Part shown: positions 44,898 to 52,853 of the stretch, piece by piece
How the letters are laid out: the number at the start of each line of letters is the position of its first letter
How positions within the stretch are numbered: the stretch's first letter is position 1
DNA from: Shouchella miscanthi
Lineage (GTDB): Bacteria > Bacillota > Bacilli > Bacillales > Bacillaceae_D
Length of the DNA: 64,000 nt
Direction of reading: 5' to 3'
Assembly (NCBI RefSeq): GCF_007725405.1
Contig: NZ_CP042163.1
Span: forward strand, 992,001 to 1,056,000
Notes under the pieces: model-generated
The model's database searches: none
What the model was told of the DNA's origin: nothing
The model's input: the letters and a program-made list of their open reading frames with translations, nothing else
Position numbers and translations under genes: made by a program

Positions 44898-45275
44898 ATG
44901 AATAAGTTAGAAATTGAAAAAACCATGCGAATGAATTCACAAAAAAGATATGAGTACTTTATAAAAAAGGTTTCTGATTATGAAGAAGTATGGTCTCTAA
45001 GAAATGAACAGGGGTGGGTGACTTCAAAATTAGATAATGGAAGTACAAGCTTAAATTTTTGGCCCACAAAAGAACATGCTGAATTATGTGCAATGAAAGA
45101 GTGGAAGAAGACAGTTGCTGTTTCAATTGATTTAGAAGAATTTATTGATAGTTGGCTACCTGGAATAGACAACGATGGAGTCAGTGTTTCAATTTTTTTT
45201 AACAATAAAGATTCTATTACTGTTCCCGTAAAAGAAATTTTAAACGATTTAGAGCAAGAATTAGAGAATTATTAA
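44898..45275 (+). CDS. DUF2750 immunity protein, single domain (copy behind a toxin remnant)
   Basis: 125 residues, two residues different from 34007. Compared with that copy, 7 extra bases (GCTCTAT) lie between the ribosome site and the start. They create a 4-codon mini-frame at 44891 and push AAAGGAG ~13 bases from the ATG, so expression may be reduced. Position behind the Ntox8-like remnant ties DUF2750 to that toxin family. The following ~145 bases are the same as after 34384. Confidence 0.8.
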   Translation: MNKLEIEKTMRMNSQKRYEYFIKKVSDYEEVWSLRNEQGWVTSKLDNGSTSLNFWPTKEHAELCAMKEWKKTVAVSIDLEEFIDSWLPGIDNDGVSVSIFFNNKDSITVPVKEILNDLEQELENY

Positions 45276-45348
45276 GTTATACTAATCATTTATGATGGAA
45301 TACTGTTTGTAATTATTAAATTCTGTCGTTTAAAAGTAAAAGTAAAGG

Positions 45349-45372
45349 TCCGCATGAAGATGCGGGCTTTTG
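45349..45372 (+). terminator. Array stem-loop terminator, copy 10
   Basis: CCGCAT-GAAG-ATGCGG then GCTTTTG. Confidence 0.85.
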
Positions 45373-45415
45373 TTAATTAAGGTGTTTTTTCACGTACGGC
45401 GCTCTTGACCAGCTC

Positions 45416-46002
45416 ATGAGCGAAACGTTACGCGACGGCACGAAAAACGAATTCACTTATGACGGCTTCGGCAACCGAACGTCAGTCAAAGCAACAAAAA
45501 ATGGGCAAACAACCGAAACAAAAGCAAGCTACAATGTCTATAATCAGCTGACAAGCATGGGCAACGAGTCGTTTACGTATGATAAGAACGGCAACCGATT
45601 AACAGACGGCACGTACAGCTACACGTGGGATGCAGCCGATCAAGTGACAGCGGTCACGAAAAAAGGCGAAACCAAACCATTCGTCACGTACACATACGAT
45701 GAAGACGGACGCCGCATTCAAAAAGCGGTTGGTACAACGGTTACCAACTACCATTACGACGGCGACAGCCTCAAGCGAAAAGAAGGAGTGGGATACCGGT
45801 AAGTTCACAGCCCACTAAAGTTACTGGAGCTAGATACAAAAGAGGGAACCATATGCCTGGTAAAACTTATCATTTTGGGAAAAAGAAAATTTTATGGCAC
45901 CCTGCGGGACATTATTATGGAGTTGGCTCAAAACAAAATAGGGGAAGGCATTTTAACGATTCAAAGAAAAATCATTACAATTACTATAATTTAAGGTGGT
46001 AG
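45416..46002 (+). pseudogene. Orphan RHS cassette 7, core deleted and out of frame with its tip
   Basis: Long-type entry, ATG 45416. The RHS core reads to NYHYDGDSL and then jumps at ~45773 into a tip in another frame; the core frame stops at 45802. The tip frame reads AKRRSGIPVSSQPTKVTGAR, then YHFGKKKILWHPAGHYYGVG and RGRHFNDSKKNHYNYYNLRW, stop at 46000. The deletion removed the rest of the core and the whole linker. Tip family not recognised; it is His-, Asn- and Tyr-rich. The immunity gene follows after 2 bases. Confidence 0.75.
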
Positions 46003-46004
46003 CA

Positions 46005-46832
46005 ATGAAAATATGGACAGAATTTCGGGATCGTATATTTAAAAGCGATGTTTATGTTTTAGGGAATAAAATTTTTACTGAGAAAGATTTTCACGATTAT
46101 TTAAATGAGGCGGGACAAGTCTTATCAAAGTTTATAAAGGGTTATTCTCTATATGTCATTGTGGACTTAGAAATCGACCGGCCAACAAAAGTTCAGCAAA
46201 GAAAAACTATATGGGCATCAATAGAAGAAGATTTGGAGCGTTTCATTGATTCTAAAGGTGAAAGTCATTCAACCCTAATTAATGATACGCTTTATTTACG
46301 CGGTGTGTTCACTTTTGAAGATTTTTCTTTAATGGATCAGTTAGACTTTATTTTTTCCGACGTCCACACTTACACATTACTTTTCTCTAGAGATCCTTTA
46401 CATAAAGTTGATACGGACTTAAAAAGACAAATGAGCTGCTTGAAAGATTGCTGTGGTAAGAAATTACCTTCTGGCGATGAATTAACGCTCACTGCCATCA
46501 CCTATGAAGATGAGTATGATCTAAAGTTAACCTTTGGTCATAACGTACAAGTTGAAGTAGATAGCTTAATAAGACAAACGGATTCGGAACAAATATTTAA
46601 TATATTGTTAAGAAGTGATCTATATCAAGCTGGAGATGCAATTTCTGTAAACATGATTAAAGGTATAGATTCTATAAATAACTTTCTTTTTCTTAGAGAG
46701 GAAGAACCATATTTGTATGTTGTTGATATGGCTTCAGAGGATTATGAATGCTATCGCTTGGAAAAAGAGCATATTTTTGATGAATGGGAATTTGTGGGGA
46801 GCTTAAATGAATTTATAAAGAAACAAAACTAA
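46005..46832 (+). CDS. Probable immunity protein of cassette 7, family unknown
   Basis: About 275 residues from ATG 46005 (AAGGTGG upstream; a GTG at 45996 overlaps it). Mixed alpha/beta protein: SDVYVLGNKIFTEKDFHDYL, YSLYVIVDLEIDRPTKVQQR, SLMDQLDFIFSDVHTYTLLF, YLYVVDMASEDYECYRLEKE. No family recognised, no signal peptide. Assigned by its place two bases behind the tip. Confidence 0.6.
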   Translation: MKIWTEFRDRIFKSDVYVLGNKIFTEKDFHDYLNEAGQVLSKFIKGYSLYVIVDLEIDRPTKVQQRKTIWASIEEDLERFIDSKGESHSTLINDTLYLRGVFTFEDFSLMDQLDFIFSDVHTYTLLFSRDPLHKVDTDLKRQMSCLKDCCGKKLPSGDELTLTAITYEDEYDLKLTFGHNVQVEVDSLIRQTDSEQIFNILLRSDLYQAGDAISVNMIKGIDSINNFLFLREEEPYLYVVDMASEDYECYRLEKEHIFDEWEFVGSLNEFIKKQN

Positions 46833-46884
46833 CCTAAGAAAATTCTTACCATTAAAGCATTTAGAAGAACTGATGAATACTTTT

Positions 46885-46935
46885 GTTTCCGTCAAAGGAT
46901 TACCAGACTTTTTCAAACATACGTGGTTGACGCTA
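46885..46935 (+). pseudogene. 3' scrap of a DUF4240 gene
   Basis: CCGTCAAAGGATTACCAGAC, then TTTTTCAAACATACGTGG and TTGACGCTAA, an eroded copy of the DUF4240 3' end, just before the terminator. Confidence 0.7.
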
Positions 46936-46972
46936 AAATATGTCTCATTAATAAGCGATATGAAGTTACAAA

Positions 46973-46996
46973 GTCCGCATGAAGATGCGGGTTTTT
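46973..46996 (+). terminator. Array stem-loop terminator, copy 11
   Basis: CCGCAT-GAAG-ATGCGG then GTTTTTG. Confidence 0.85.
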
Positions 46997-47040
46997 GTTA
47001 ATTAAGGTGTTTTTTCACGTACGGCGCTCTTGACCAGCTC

Positions 47041-47943
47041 ATGAGCGAAACGTTACGCGACGGCACGAAAAACGAATTCACTTATGACGGCTTCGGCAAC
47101 CGAACCTCAGTCAAAACAACAAAAAATGGGCAAACATCAGAAACAAAAGCAAGCTATAATGTCTATAATCAGCTGACAAGCATGGGCAACGAATCGTTTA
47201 CGTACGATAAGAACGGCAACCGACTCGCAACGTATGAATACGATGCGTGGGGCAACCCATTAAAAGCTGACGAAACCGCAGCGGTCAAAGACAACACGTA
47301 CCGCTATGCTGGCTACCAGTACGATCACGAAACCGGCATGTACTACCTCATGGCCCGCTACTACGAGCCAAAGCACGGCGTGTTCTTATCCCTAGACCCA
47401 GATCCAGGCGATGAAGACGACATCATTACGCAAAACGGCTATACGTATGCGAATAATAATCCGGTGATGTTAGTTGATCCGGATGGGCATATCGCTTGGT
47501 TGGCAGTTAATGCTGGATGGGCAGCAATTGATGGATATAGAGCATACAAAGCTGGAAAGGGTTGGAAGGGTGTTGCTGGTGCAGCTGCATGGGGATTTAT
47601 TGGCGGCAGTAAATTTAAAGCAGCAAAGAAACTCTATTCTAGTGCAAAAATAGCAACACAAAGAAGATCGGCAGTTCGGAATGCTTGGAAGCAAGAGAGA
47701 GATATGATTATAAGAACGGGAAAAGGAACAAGAAACTGGTCAAATAAAAGGAAGGCTGAGATTGTTAACAAGGGCAAGGCCAAAGGAATGATTGGGCATC
47801 ATATAAATAATGTAAGACATCATCGTGATATGGCAGGAAACCCAAATAATATACGATTTGTTAGTAGAAAAAAACATTACAGATTGCATAATAACGGGAG
47901 GTGGTGGAAAAAAACTACCGGTAAGTTAATTAGAAGGAGGTAA
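47041..47943 (+). CDS. Orphan RHS cassette 8, GHH-type HNH/Endo VII nuclease tip
   Basis: Long-type entry; ATG 47041 without ribosome site. A 336-base in-frame deletion between two ACGGCAACCGACT repeats joins NGNRL to ATYEYDAW. Linker IAWLAVNAGWAAIDGYRAYK. Tip: RNAWKQERDMIIRTGKGTRN, then GMIGHHINNVRHHRDMAGNP and NIRFVSRKKHYRLHNN. G-H-H followed by N-I and H-x3-H is the HNH/endonuclease VII pattern with a GHH signature. The immunity gene starts 7 bases after the stop. Confidence 0.83.
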   Translation: MSETLRDGTKNEFTYDGFGNRTSVKTTKNGQTSETKASYNVYNQLTSMGNESFTYDKNGNRLATYEYDAWGNPLKADETAAVKDNTYRYAGYQYDHETGMYYLMARYYEPKHGVFLSLDPDPGDEDDIITQNGYTYANNNPVMLVDPDGHIAWLAVNAGWAAIDGYRAYKAGKGWKGVAGAAAWGFIGGSKFKAAKKLYSSAKIATQRRSAVRNAWKQERDMIIRTGKGTRNWSNKRKAEIVNKGKAKGMIGHHINNVRHHRDMAGNPNNIRFVSRKKHYRLHNNGRWWKKTTGKLIRRR

Positions 47944-47950
47944 CAAATTA

Positions 47951-48523
47951 TTGAAATTTGAATCGAAAATTCTATCATTAAATTCAATATATGAAAATGA
48001 TAAAAAAATCTTGAGATCAGGAACTATATTATTTGGAGAATTGCCTGAAGGCACAGGCTGGCATTCAAAAATTAGGAGCGGTTTAACTCATGAAGAGCTT
48101 AATGATCTTGAAGCAAATGTCTATACAATACAAGGGAAAATGCCGTATAGTTTTAAAATTTTTTTAGGCTATACAAACGGTGCGTATCTATTTGACCTTA
48201 TTAATATTTGTGGACTAGATCTATATGAGAAGGGAATGTCTCTTGAAGAGGAGTTGCAGCAACCTAGAGATATAGCAGACTTTGCAAAAGATATAATGCT
48301 AGATAAACGAGGCCCAACACTTTTGAAAGACTATTACTTCTTTGGGGAATCTTTTATAAATGGAACCGTGTTCGCATTTGATAAAGAGGAAAAAGTAATT
48401 GAATTTAAAGAAGGCAGCTTGAGAAAAATTCGTGAATTTGAAAATCTGGATGTTTTGTTGGATCGAGTTTTTGAAGTGGGAAAGGAACATTATGAAAATC
48501 GTATGTTTATTGATTTTTCATAA
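47951..48523 (+). CDS. SUKH (SMI1/KNR4-like) immunity protein of cassette 8
   Basis: 190 residues from TTG 47951, with AAGGAGG ten bases upstream at the toxin's own end. SUKH-like features: LTHEELNDLEANVYTIQGKM, PYSFKIFLGYTNGAYLFDLI, then GLDLYEKGMS. SUKH proteins are the broadest immunity family of polymorphic toxins and commonly accompany HNH nucleases. Cytoplasmic. Two bases separate it from the next gene. Confidence 0.75.
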   Translation: MKFESKILSLNSIYENDKKILRSGTILFGELPEGTGWHSKIRSGLTHEELNDLEANVYTIQGKMPYSFKIFLGYTNGAYLFDLINICGLDLYEKGMSLEEELQQPRDIADFAKDIMLDKRGPTLLKDYYFFGESFINGTVFAFDKEEKVIEFKEGSLRKIREFENLDVLLDRVFEVGKEHYENRMFIDFS

Positions 48524-48534
48524 GGATGAGTCGT

Positions 48535-48990
48535 ATGAATAAAAAGTTGACAAAGCAACTAGATCGAATTGTAGGTAGTGAAAACTACGAGTTAAATGAA
48601 GGAGCAACAATCGAACAAATCCATGCTTGGGAAGAATGTCATAAACTCTCTTTACCAGAAACGTATAAAGAACTTCTCTTGACAGGGAACGGTGGAGATT
48701 TGGATGGTCTCATACTAGCAGAATTATACGATGAACATAAAGCGTATAACCCAGAAAAAGATCTCTACATCGAGCCTGTCATAAAGACCATGTATGCAGA
48801 AGTAACAAAGGATAAGCATCTGATAATTCTAGCAATGGAATCATTTGGAGATTTGTATTTCCTTCACGTTGATAATGAGTTCGTATACCATTGGTCTCAT
48901 GAGACAAATAAAGTGAAGAAGAGATGGAAAGGCATAGAAGGTTTCTTAAAAACGTACCTTGACGAAGACGAAGTAAAACTGTTTTTTTAA
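48535..48990 (+). CDS. Second SUKH (SMI1/KNR4) family protein
   Basis: About 151 residues. ATG 48535 is placed six bases after AAGGATGA; ATG 48526 is in frame but too close to the ribosome site. IEQIHAWEECHKLSLPETYK, ELLLTGNGGDLDGL, IILAMESFGDLYFLHVDNEF, HWSHETNKVKKRWKGIEGFL: clear SMI1/KNR4 fold. It belongs to the cassette 8 immunity operon, giving two SUKH proteins to one tip. Confidence 0.8.
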   Translation: MNKKLTKQLDRIVGSENYELNEGATIEQIHAWEECHKLSLPETYKELLLTGNGGDLDGLILAELYDEHKAYNPEKDLYIEPVIKTMYAEVTKDKHLIILAMESFGDLYFLHVDNEFVYHWSHETNKVKKRWKGIEGFLKTYLDEDEVKLFF

Positions 48991-49018
48991 ACGCTATAAA
49001 ATGTCGTTTATAGAACGT

Positions 49019-49044
49019 GCCCGCATAAAAATGCGGGCTTTTGC
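49019..49044 (+). terminator. Array stem-loop terminator, copy 12
   Basis: CCCGCAT-AAAA-ATGCGGG then CTTTTGC. Confidence 0.85.
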
Positions 49045-49105
49045 TAATAAGAGTGGTTTTTAAGTACAATCCGCAAGCTATAATGTCTATAATCAGCTAA
49101 CAAGC

Positions 49106-50212
49106 ATGGGCAACGAGTCGTTTACGTACGATAAGAACGGCAACCGACTAACAGACGGCACGTACAGCTACACGTGGGATGCAGCCGATCAAATGACCGC
49201 TGTCACGAAAAAAGGCGAAACGAAACCATTCGTCACGTACACGTACGATGAAGACGGACGCCGCATTCAAAAAGCGGTAGGCACAACGATTACCAACTAC
49301 CATTACGACGGCGACAGCCTCAACGTCCTTTATGAAACGAACGGTTCAAACGTCGTGACAAAGTCGTACACCTACTCCGACGCAGGTCAACTCGTTGCGA
49401 TGAAAAAAGGTAGCGTCAAATACTACTACCACTACAACGCTCATGGCGATGTTATTGGCATTAGTGACAAAGACGGCAACCGACTCGCAACGTATGAATA
49501 CGATGCGTGGGGCAACCCGCTGAAAGCCGACGAAACCGCAGCGGTCAAAGACAACGCATACCGCTACGCAGGCTACCAGTACGACCATGAAACCGGCATG
49601 TACTATCTGATGGCCCGCTATTACGAGCCAAAGCACGGCGTGTTCTTATCCCTAGACCCAGATCCAGGCGATGAAGACGACATCATTACGCAAAATGGCT
49701 ATACGTATGCGAATAATAATCCGGTGATGTTAGTTGATCCGGACGGGCATTACTTCTGGCTAGCGGTGAACGCAGGATTTGCGGCATACGATGGATACAA
49801 AGCGTATAAAGCAGGTAAGGGCTGGAGAGGTGTTGGTGGTGCGGTTGCGTCAGCATTTGGACCAGGGAAATATGTTAAAGGCGCGAAAGCGGCGCTAGGG
49901 TTTGCGAAGAGCTATAAGCTCTCTAGAAAGAAATTAGCTACTCCTGTAAGGTCGTCATCTGCATACAGGAATGTAACTGAAAAAGGATCTAGATTAAAAA
50001 ATATACAAACTAATACTTCTAGAAGGAATTTCGAAAAAAATCTAAGAAGAAATGGCTACAAAAAATCTATACACAACAAAGGTGTTATTTCTATGACTAA
50101 GGGAGGAAGTAGGTATACAATTAGAGGTTTCTCAAAATCAACAAAAGGACCGACAGCAGAGTTCTTTTCTAAGGGAAGCCGCAAAGCTTCAATGAAAATT
50201 AGATTAAAATAG
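49106..50212 (+). CDS. Orphan RHS cassette 9, RNase-like tip
   Basis: A third entry point: homology begins at GCAAGCTATAATGTCTATAA (49073), ~680 bases before DPDGH. ATG 49106 without ribosome site. Linker YFWLAVNAGFAAYDGYKAYK with GVGGAVASAFGPGKYVKGAK, as in cassette 4. Tip: NTSRRNFEKNLRRNGYKKSI, then GGSRYTIRGFSKSTKGPTAE and KASMKIRLK. The F-x2-NL..NGY / Y-x-IR-x2-S-x-S-x2-GPTAE pattern is a recurrent small basic tip, probably an RNase. Immunity gene at 50239. Confidence 0.8.
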   Translation: MGNESFTYDKNGNRLTDGTYSYTWDAADQMTAVTKKGETKPFVTYTYDEDGRRIQKAVGTTITNYHYDGDSLNVLYETNGSNVVTKSYTYSDAGQLVAMKKGSVKYYYHYNAHGDVIGISDKDGNRLATYEYDAWGNPLKADETAAVKDNAYRYAGYQYDHETGMYYLMARYYEPKHGVFLSLDPDPGDEDDIITQNGYTYANNNPVMLVDPDGHYFWLAVNAGFAAYDGYKAYKAGKGWRGVGGAVASAFGPGKYVKGAKAALGFAKSYKLSRKKLATPVRSSSAYRNVTEKGSRLKNIQTNTSRRNFEKNLRRNGYKKSIHNKGVISMTKGGSRYTIRGFSKSTKGPTAEFFSKGSRKASMKIRLK

Positions 50213-50238
50213 AAGTAACGAAGGGAGTTATACTTTAA

Positions 50239-50832
50239 TTGAAGGAATATTTCATAAATGATAAAACAGTATTTGAAAAACAAAAAAAAAGGATTACAAC
50301 CTTTTTAGATGTAAGAGAAGAATTTCCAAATCAAATACTAAAATTAGAAACTTCGTTGTATCTTTTTAACGAATTTGAATGGGTTCTATCAGAAGACGGT
50401 TGGAACTCTATTAAAAGACTTTCAGAAGTATCTAGGGATAATACTATTTATATTTCAATGGTTGATGACTGGGATTACGTCGATGAAACTTTTGAAAAAT
50501 ATGGATTTTACTTCATGGCTAAATTACCTACCTCAATTTCAGGAGTTGAATTTGAAGAAATATTAATAGAAGACATTGGTAAGACCAATGACTCTCTAAT
50601 GATTGTAGTAAATAAAGCAGTAATCTATCCTGAATCATTGGAATGGGTAATTTATGTAGAAAGAGAACATGAACTAGGGGTACTGGCTATAAATAATCAT
50701 CATCTCAAGGAAAAACACGGAAAAGACTGGCTTCCTTTAGGAGAAGAAATATTTGATCTGATATCTGTTGTATTTCGCAATCAAACTGTACCACCTTGTT
50801 TTAGGTCAACCTTAGAAAAAAATTATAGATGA
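50239..50832 (+). CDS. Probable immunity protein of cassette 9, family unknown
   Basis: 197 residues from TTG 50239 after GAAGGGAG. Sequence KEYFINDKTVFEKQKKRITT, SLYLFNEFEWVLSEDGWNSI, SLEWVIYVEREHELGVLAIN, then DWLPLGEEIFDLISVVFRNQ. Mixed alpha/beta, acidic, no signal. Assigned by position 26 bases behind the basic tip. Confidence 0.62.
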   Translation: MKEYFINDKTVFEKQKKRITTFLDVREEFPNQILKLETSLYLFNEFEWVLSEDGWNSIKRLSEVSRDNTIYISMVDDWDYVDETFEKYGFYFMAKLPTSISGVEFEEILIEDIGKTNDSLMIVVNKAVIYPESLEWVIYVEREHELGVLAINNHHLKEKHGKDWLPLGEEIFDLISVVFRNQTVPPCFRSTLEKNYR

Positions 50833-50932
50833 CACTAATTTGACAATAAGACGTCTATTAGCTCATTAAGGTCGTATATGTTGTTAACAGACAGCCATTC
50901 TTAGAAAAATGTCCCTTAAAATCTTCCTAGAA

Positions 50933-51110
50933 AAGGGCAAAGATTTTTATGAACATGTTGTAAAACATCTAGAGGCAATGCCGAAGGATGATGAATTCAA
51001 AGAGTTGTTGACACTAGCAGCGAAAGCGTTTGAAGAAAAGACGGGGGCCAAATAGGATTATGTTCCATCAAAGGATGACGAAACGTTTTCAAACGACCGT
51101 GGCTGACGCT
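50933..51110 (+). pseudogene. 3' remnant of a DUF4240 gene with in-frame stop
   Basis: Matches the intact genes from AAAGGGCAAAGATTTTTATG to GGCTGACGCTAA. It has a stop (CAAATAGGAT in place of a GAATGGGAT-type sequence) near 51053 and several substitutions. Confidence 0.8.
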
Positions 51111-51148
51111 AAAGTTGTCTCATGAACAAGCGATATAAAGTTACAAAG

Positions 51149-51172
51149 TCCGCATGAAGGTGCGGGCTTTTG
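51149..51172 (+). terminator. Array stem-loop terminator, copy 13
   Basis: CCGCA-TGAAGG-TGCGGG then CTTTTG. Confidence 0.85.
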
Positions 51173-51217
51173 TTTCTTTAATAGAGAAAATTAACTGAAC
51201 GTTATTAAGAACCCAGC

Positions 51218-51817
51218 ATGTACTACCTGATGGCCCGCTACTACGAGCCAAAGCACGGCGTGTTCTTATCCCTAGACCCAGATCCAGGCGATGAAGACGA
51301 CATCATTACGCAAAATGACTACACGTATGCGAATAATAATCCGGTGATGTTAGTTGATCCGGACGGGCATTATGTTTGGGCTTTAGTAGGTGGAGCTATT
51401 GGAGGAATAAGCTCTTATAAAGCAGCGAGAGCAAAAGGTGCCAGAGGTTGGAAATTAGTAGGCGCAACAGCTGGCGGTGCTGCGCTCGGTGCTGTAGGTG
51501 GGATTGGATTAAAAGCAGCAAAAGGTTGGTACAACACTGCACGTCATTGGAATAGGGGAACGTTCAAAACTAGTAGAAGTTCATTAAACTATCACCACCG
51601 CAAACATGTTGTTAAGAATAATAGATCTTATAGTAAAAAGAGATATACTGATATGTCTAGAGCTTTTTATAGATCTAATAAAGATAGAAGAGAACCCGTA
51701 GTGTTATCCAATAAGAAAAAAGGATATAAAATAAAAAATGGAGCAAAAGGAGGTTATTATTTGAGAAACGGAAAAACTGTAACCTTTTGGAATAACAAAT
51801 GGAGGAAGAGAAGATAG
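51218..51817 (+). CDS. Orphan RHS cassette 10, basic His-rich tip
   Basis: Short-type entry (here AAGAACCCAGCATG, slightly eroded). No ribosome site before ATG 51218. Linker YVWALVGGAIGGISSYKAAR as in cassette 3. Tip: TSRSSLNYHHRKHVVKNNRS, YSKKRYTDMSRAFYRSNKDR, then YYLRNGKTVTFWNNKWRKRR. Likely a small basic nuclease: H-H-x2-KH and Y-T-x2-S/A-x-x-F are often seen in RNase-type tips. Family not named. The immunity gene overlaps or abuts its end. Confidence 0.76.
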   Translation: MYYLMARYYEPKHGVFLSLDPDPGDEDDIITQNDYTYANNNPVMLVDPDGHYVWALVGGAIGGISSYKAARAKGARGWKLVGATAGGAALGAVGGIGLKAAKGWYNTARHWNRGTFKTSRSSLNYHHRKHVVKNNRSYSKKRYTDMSRAFYRSNKDRREPVVLSNKKKGYKIKNGAKGGYYLRNGKTVTFWNNKWRKRR

Positions 51818-51828
51818 ACTGGAGGAAT

Positions 51829-52209
51829 ATGTTGTCTAAATTTAAATCATTTGATAAAAAAAAAATAAAGTATAGGTTATTAGGCTTAGATAAGTTGTTA
51901 AAAGATCTTCCTTATCCTTCAGAAATTCAGTATATAGAAAGAGAAACTAATTATGATGAAGGAGATTTTTATCTTTGTTCCGCATTGGTTGTAGGTAGTA
52001 TGGATTATATACTGTCCGGAAGAAGAGTTCGTAAAAAGCAAATGGATTCTTTAGTAAATTGTAGCTTTCTTCAAGAAATGTTAGAGGTGTCTTCTAAGAA
52101 CAACTTTGTTGAACTTAATTATTATCTATTATTACTTGAAGAATCAAGGAATTTAATGATAGATGTTTCTAAAAATAAGCAAAAACCTAGAATGGGATTT
52201 GAAAATTAA
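51829..52209 (+). CDS. Immunity protein of cassette 10, family unknown
   Basis: About 126 residues; ATG 51829 or TTG 51832 follow GGAGG at 51821. A more upstream ATG (51799) would overlap the toxin and precede that site. YIERETNYDEGDFYLCSALV, VGSMDYILSGRRVRKKQMDS and LLLLEESRNLMIDVSK align with the protein encoded at 60288 in the immunity bank. Helical, cytoplasmic. Assigned by position and by this paralogy. Confidence 0.68.
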   Translation: MLSKFKSFDKKKIKYRLLGLDKLLKDLPYPSEIQYIERETNYDEGDFYLCSALVVGSMDYILSGRRVRKKQMDSLVNCSFLQEMLEVSSKNNFVELNYYLLLLEESRNLMIDVSKNKQKPRMGFEN

Positions 52210-52220
52210 AAAATAATTGA

Positions 52221-52270
52221 ACTGTATTTCATTTGTAAGTTATTTCTAACAAGTGGAATGCAGTTTCTTT
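52221..52270 (+). terminator. Long imperfect stem-loop after cassette 10
   Basis: ACTGTATTTCATTTG (52221-52235) pairs, with G-U pairs, with CAAGTGGAATGCAGT (52250-52264), followed by TTCTTT. It replaces the standard array terminator, which is missing at this junction. Confidence 0.6.
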
Positions 52271-52292
52271 AACCCAGTTCTAAGAAACCAGC

Positions 52293-52841
52293 GTGTTCTT
52301 ATCCCTAGACCCAGATCCAGGCGATGAAGACGACATCATTACGCAAAATGGCTATACGTATGCGAATAATAATCCGGTGATGTTAGTTGATCCGGACGGG
52401 CATTGGGTATGGCTTGCAGTAAACGCAGGATTTGCGGCATACGATGGATACAAAGCGTATAAAGCAGGTAAGGGCTGGAAAGGCGCTGCTTGGGCAGCCG
52501 CATCCAACTTCGGACCAGGAAAAGTATTCAAAGGTGCGAAAAAGGCGTTAGGGTTTGTTAAAGGTATTAGGGCTCAACGCACAAATACTATTTATCTAAG
52601 AACAAATAATTACACAGGGAAACAATATGTTGGTCGCTCAAAAAGGTTTGAAAAAAGACAGAAGGAACATGCAAAAGGTGATAAAAATAAATATTCATAT
52701 AAGGTATTACAGAAAACAAAACCAGGCAGACAGGCAAAGCGATACGAACAAAAATGGATTAATCGTTACGGGGGCGTTGGTAAATTGGAAAATAAGAGAA
52801 ATGAAATAGCAAAGAAAAAGTGGCGAAAATATAGAGTGTAA
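52293..52841 (+). CDS. Orphan RHS cassette 11, GIY-YIG nuclease tip
   Basis: The shortest entry: TAAGAAACCAGC joins directly to GTGTTCTTATCC, a deletion derivative of the short type, leaving ~110 bases of core. GTG 52293 has no ribosome site. Linker WVWLAVNAGFAAYDGYKAYK. Tip: NTIYLRTNNYTGKQYVGRSK, RFEKRQKEHAKGDKNKY, YEQKWINRYGG. T-I-Y-L...K-Q-Y-V-G-R-S with R, H and the E of EQKWI is the GIY-YIG nuclease core. Imm26-like gene follows after 12 bases. Confidence 0.82.
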   Translation: MFLSLDPDPGDEDDIITQNGYTYANNNPVMLVDPDGHWVWLAVNAGFAAYDGYKAYKAGKGWKGAAWAAASNFGPGKVFKGAKKALGFVKGIRAQRTNTIYLRTNNYTGKQYVGRSKRFEKRQKEHAKGDKNKYSYKVLQKTKPGRQAKRYEQKWINRYGGVGKLENKRNEIAKKKWRKYRV

Positions 52842-52853
52842 AGGTGAAGCTAA

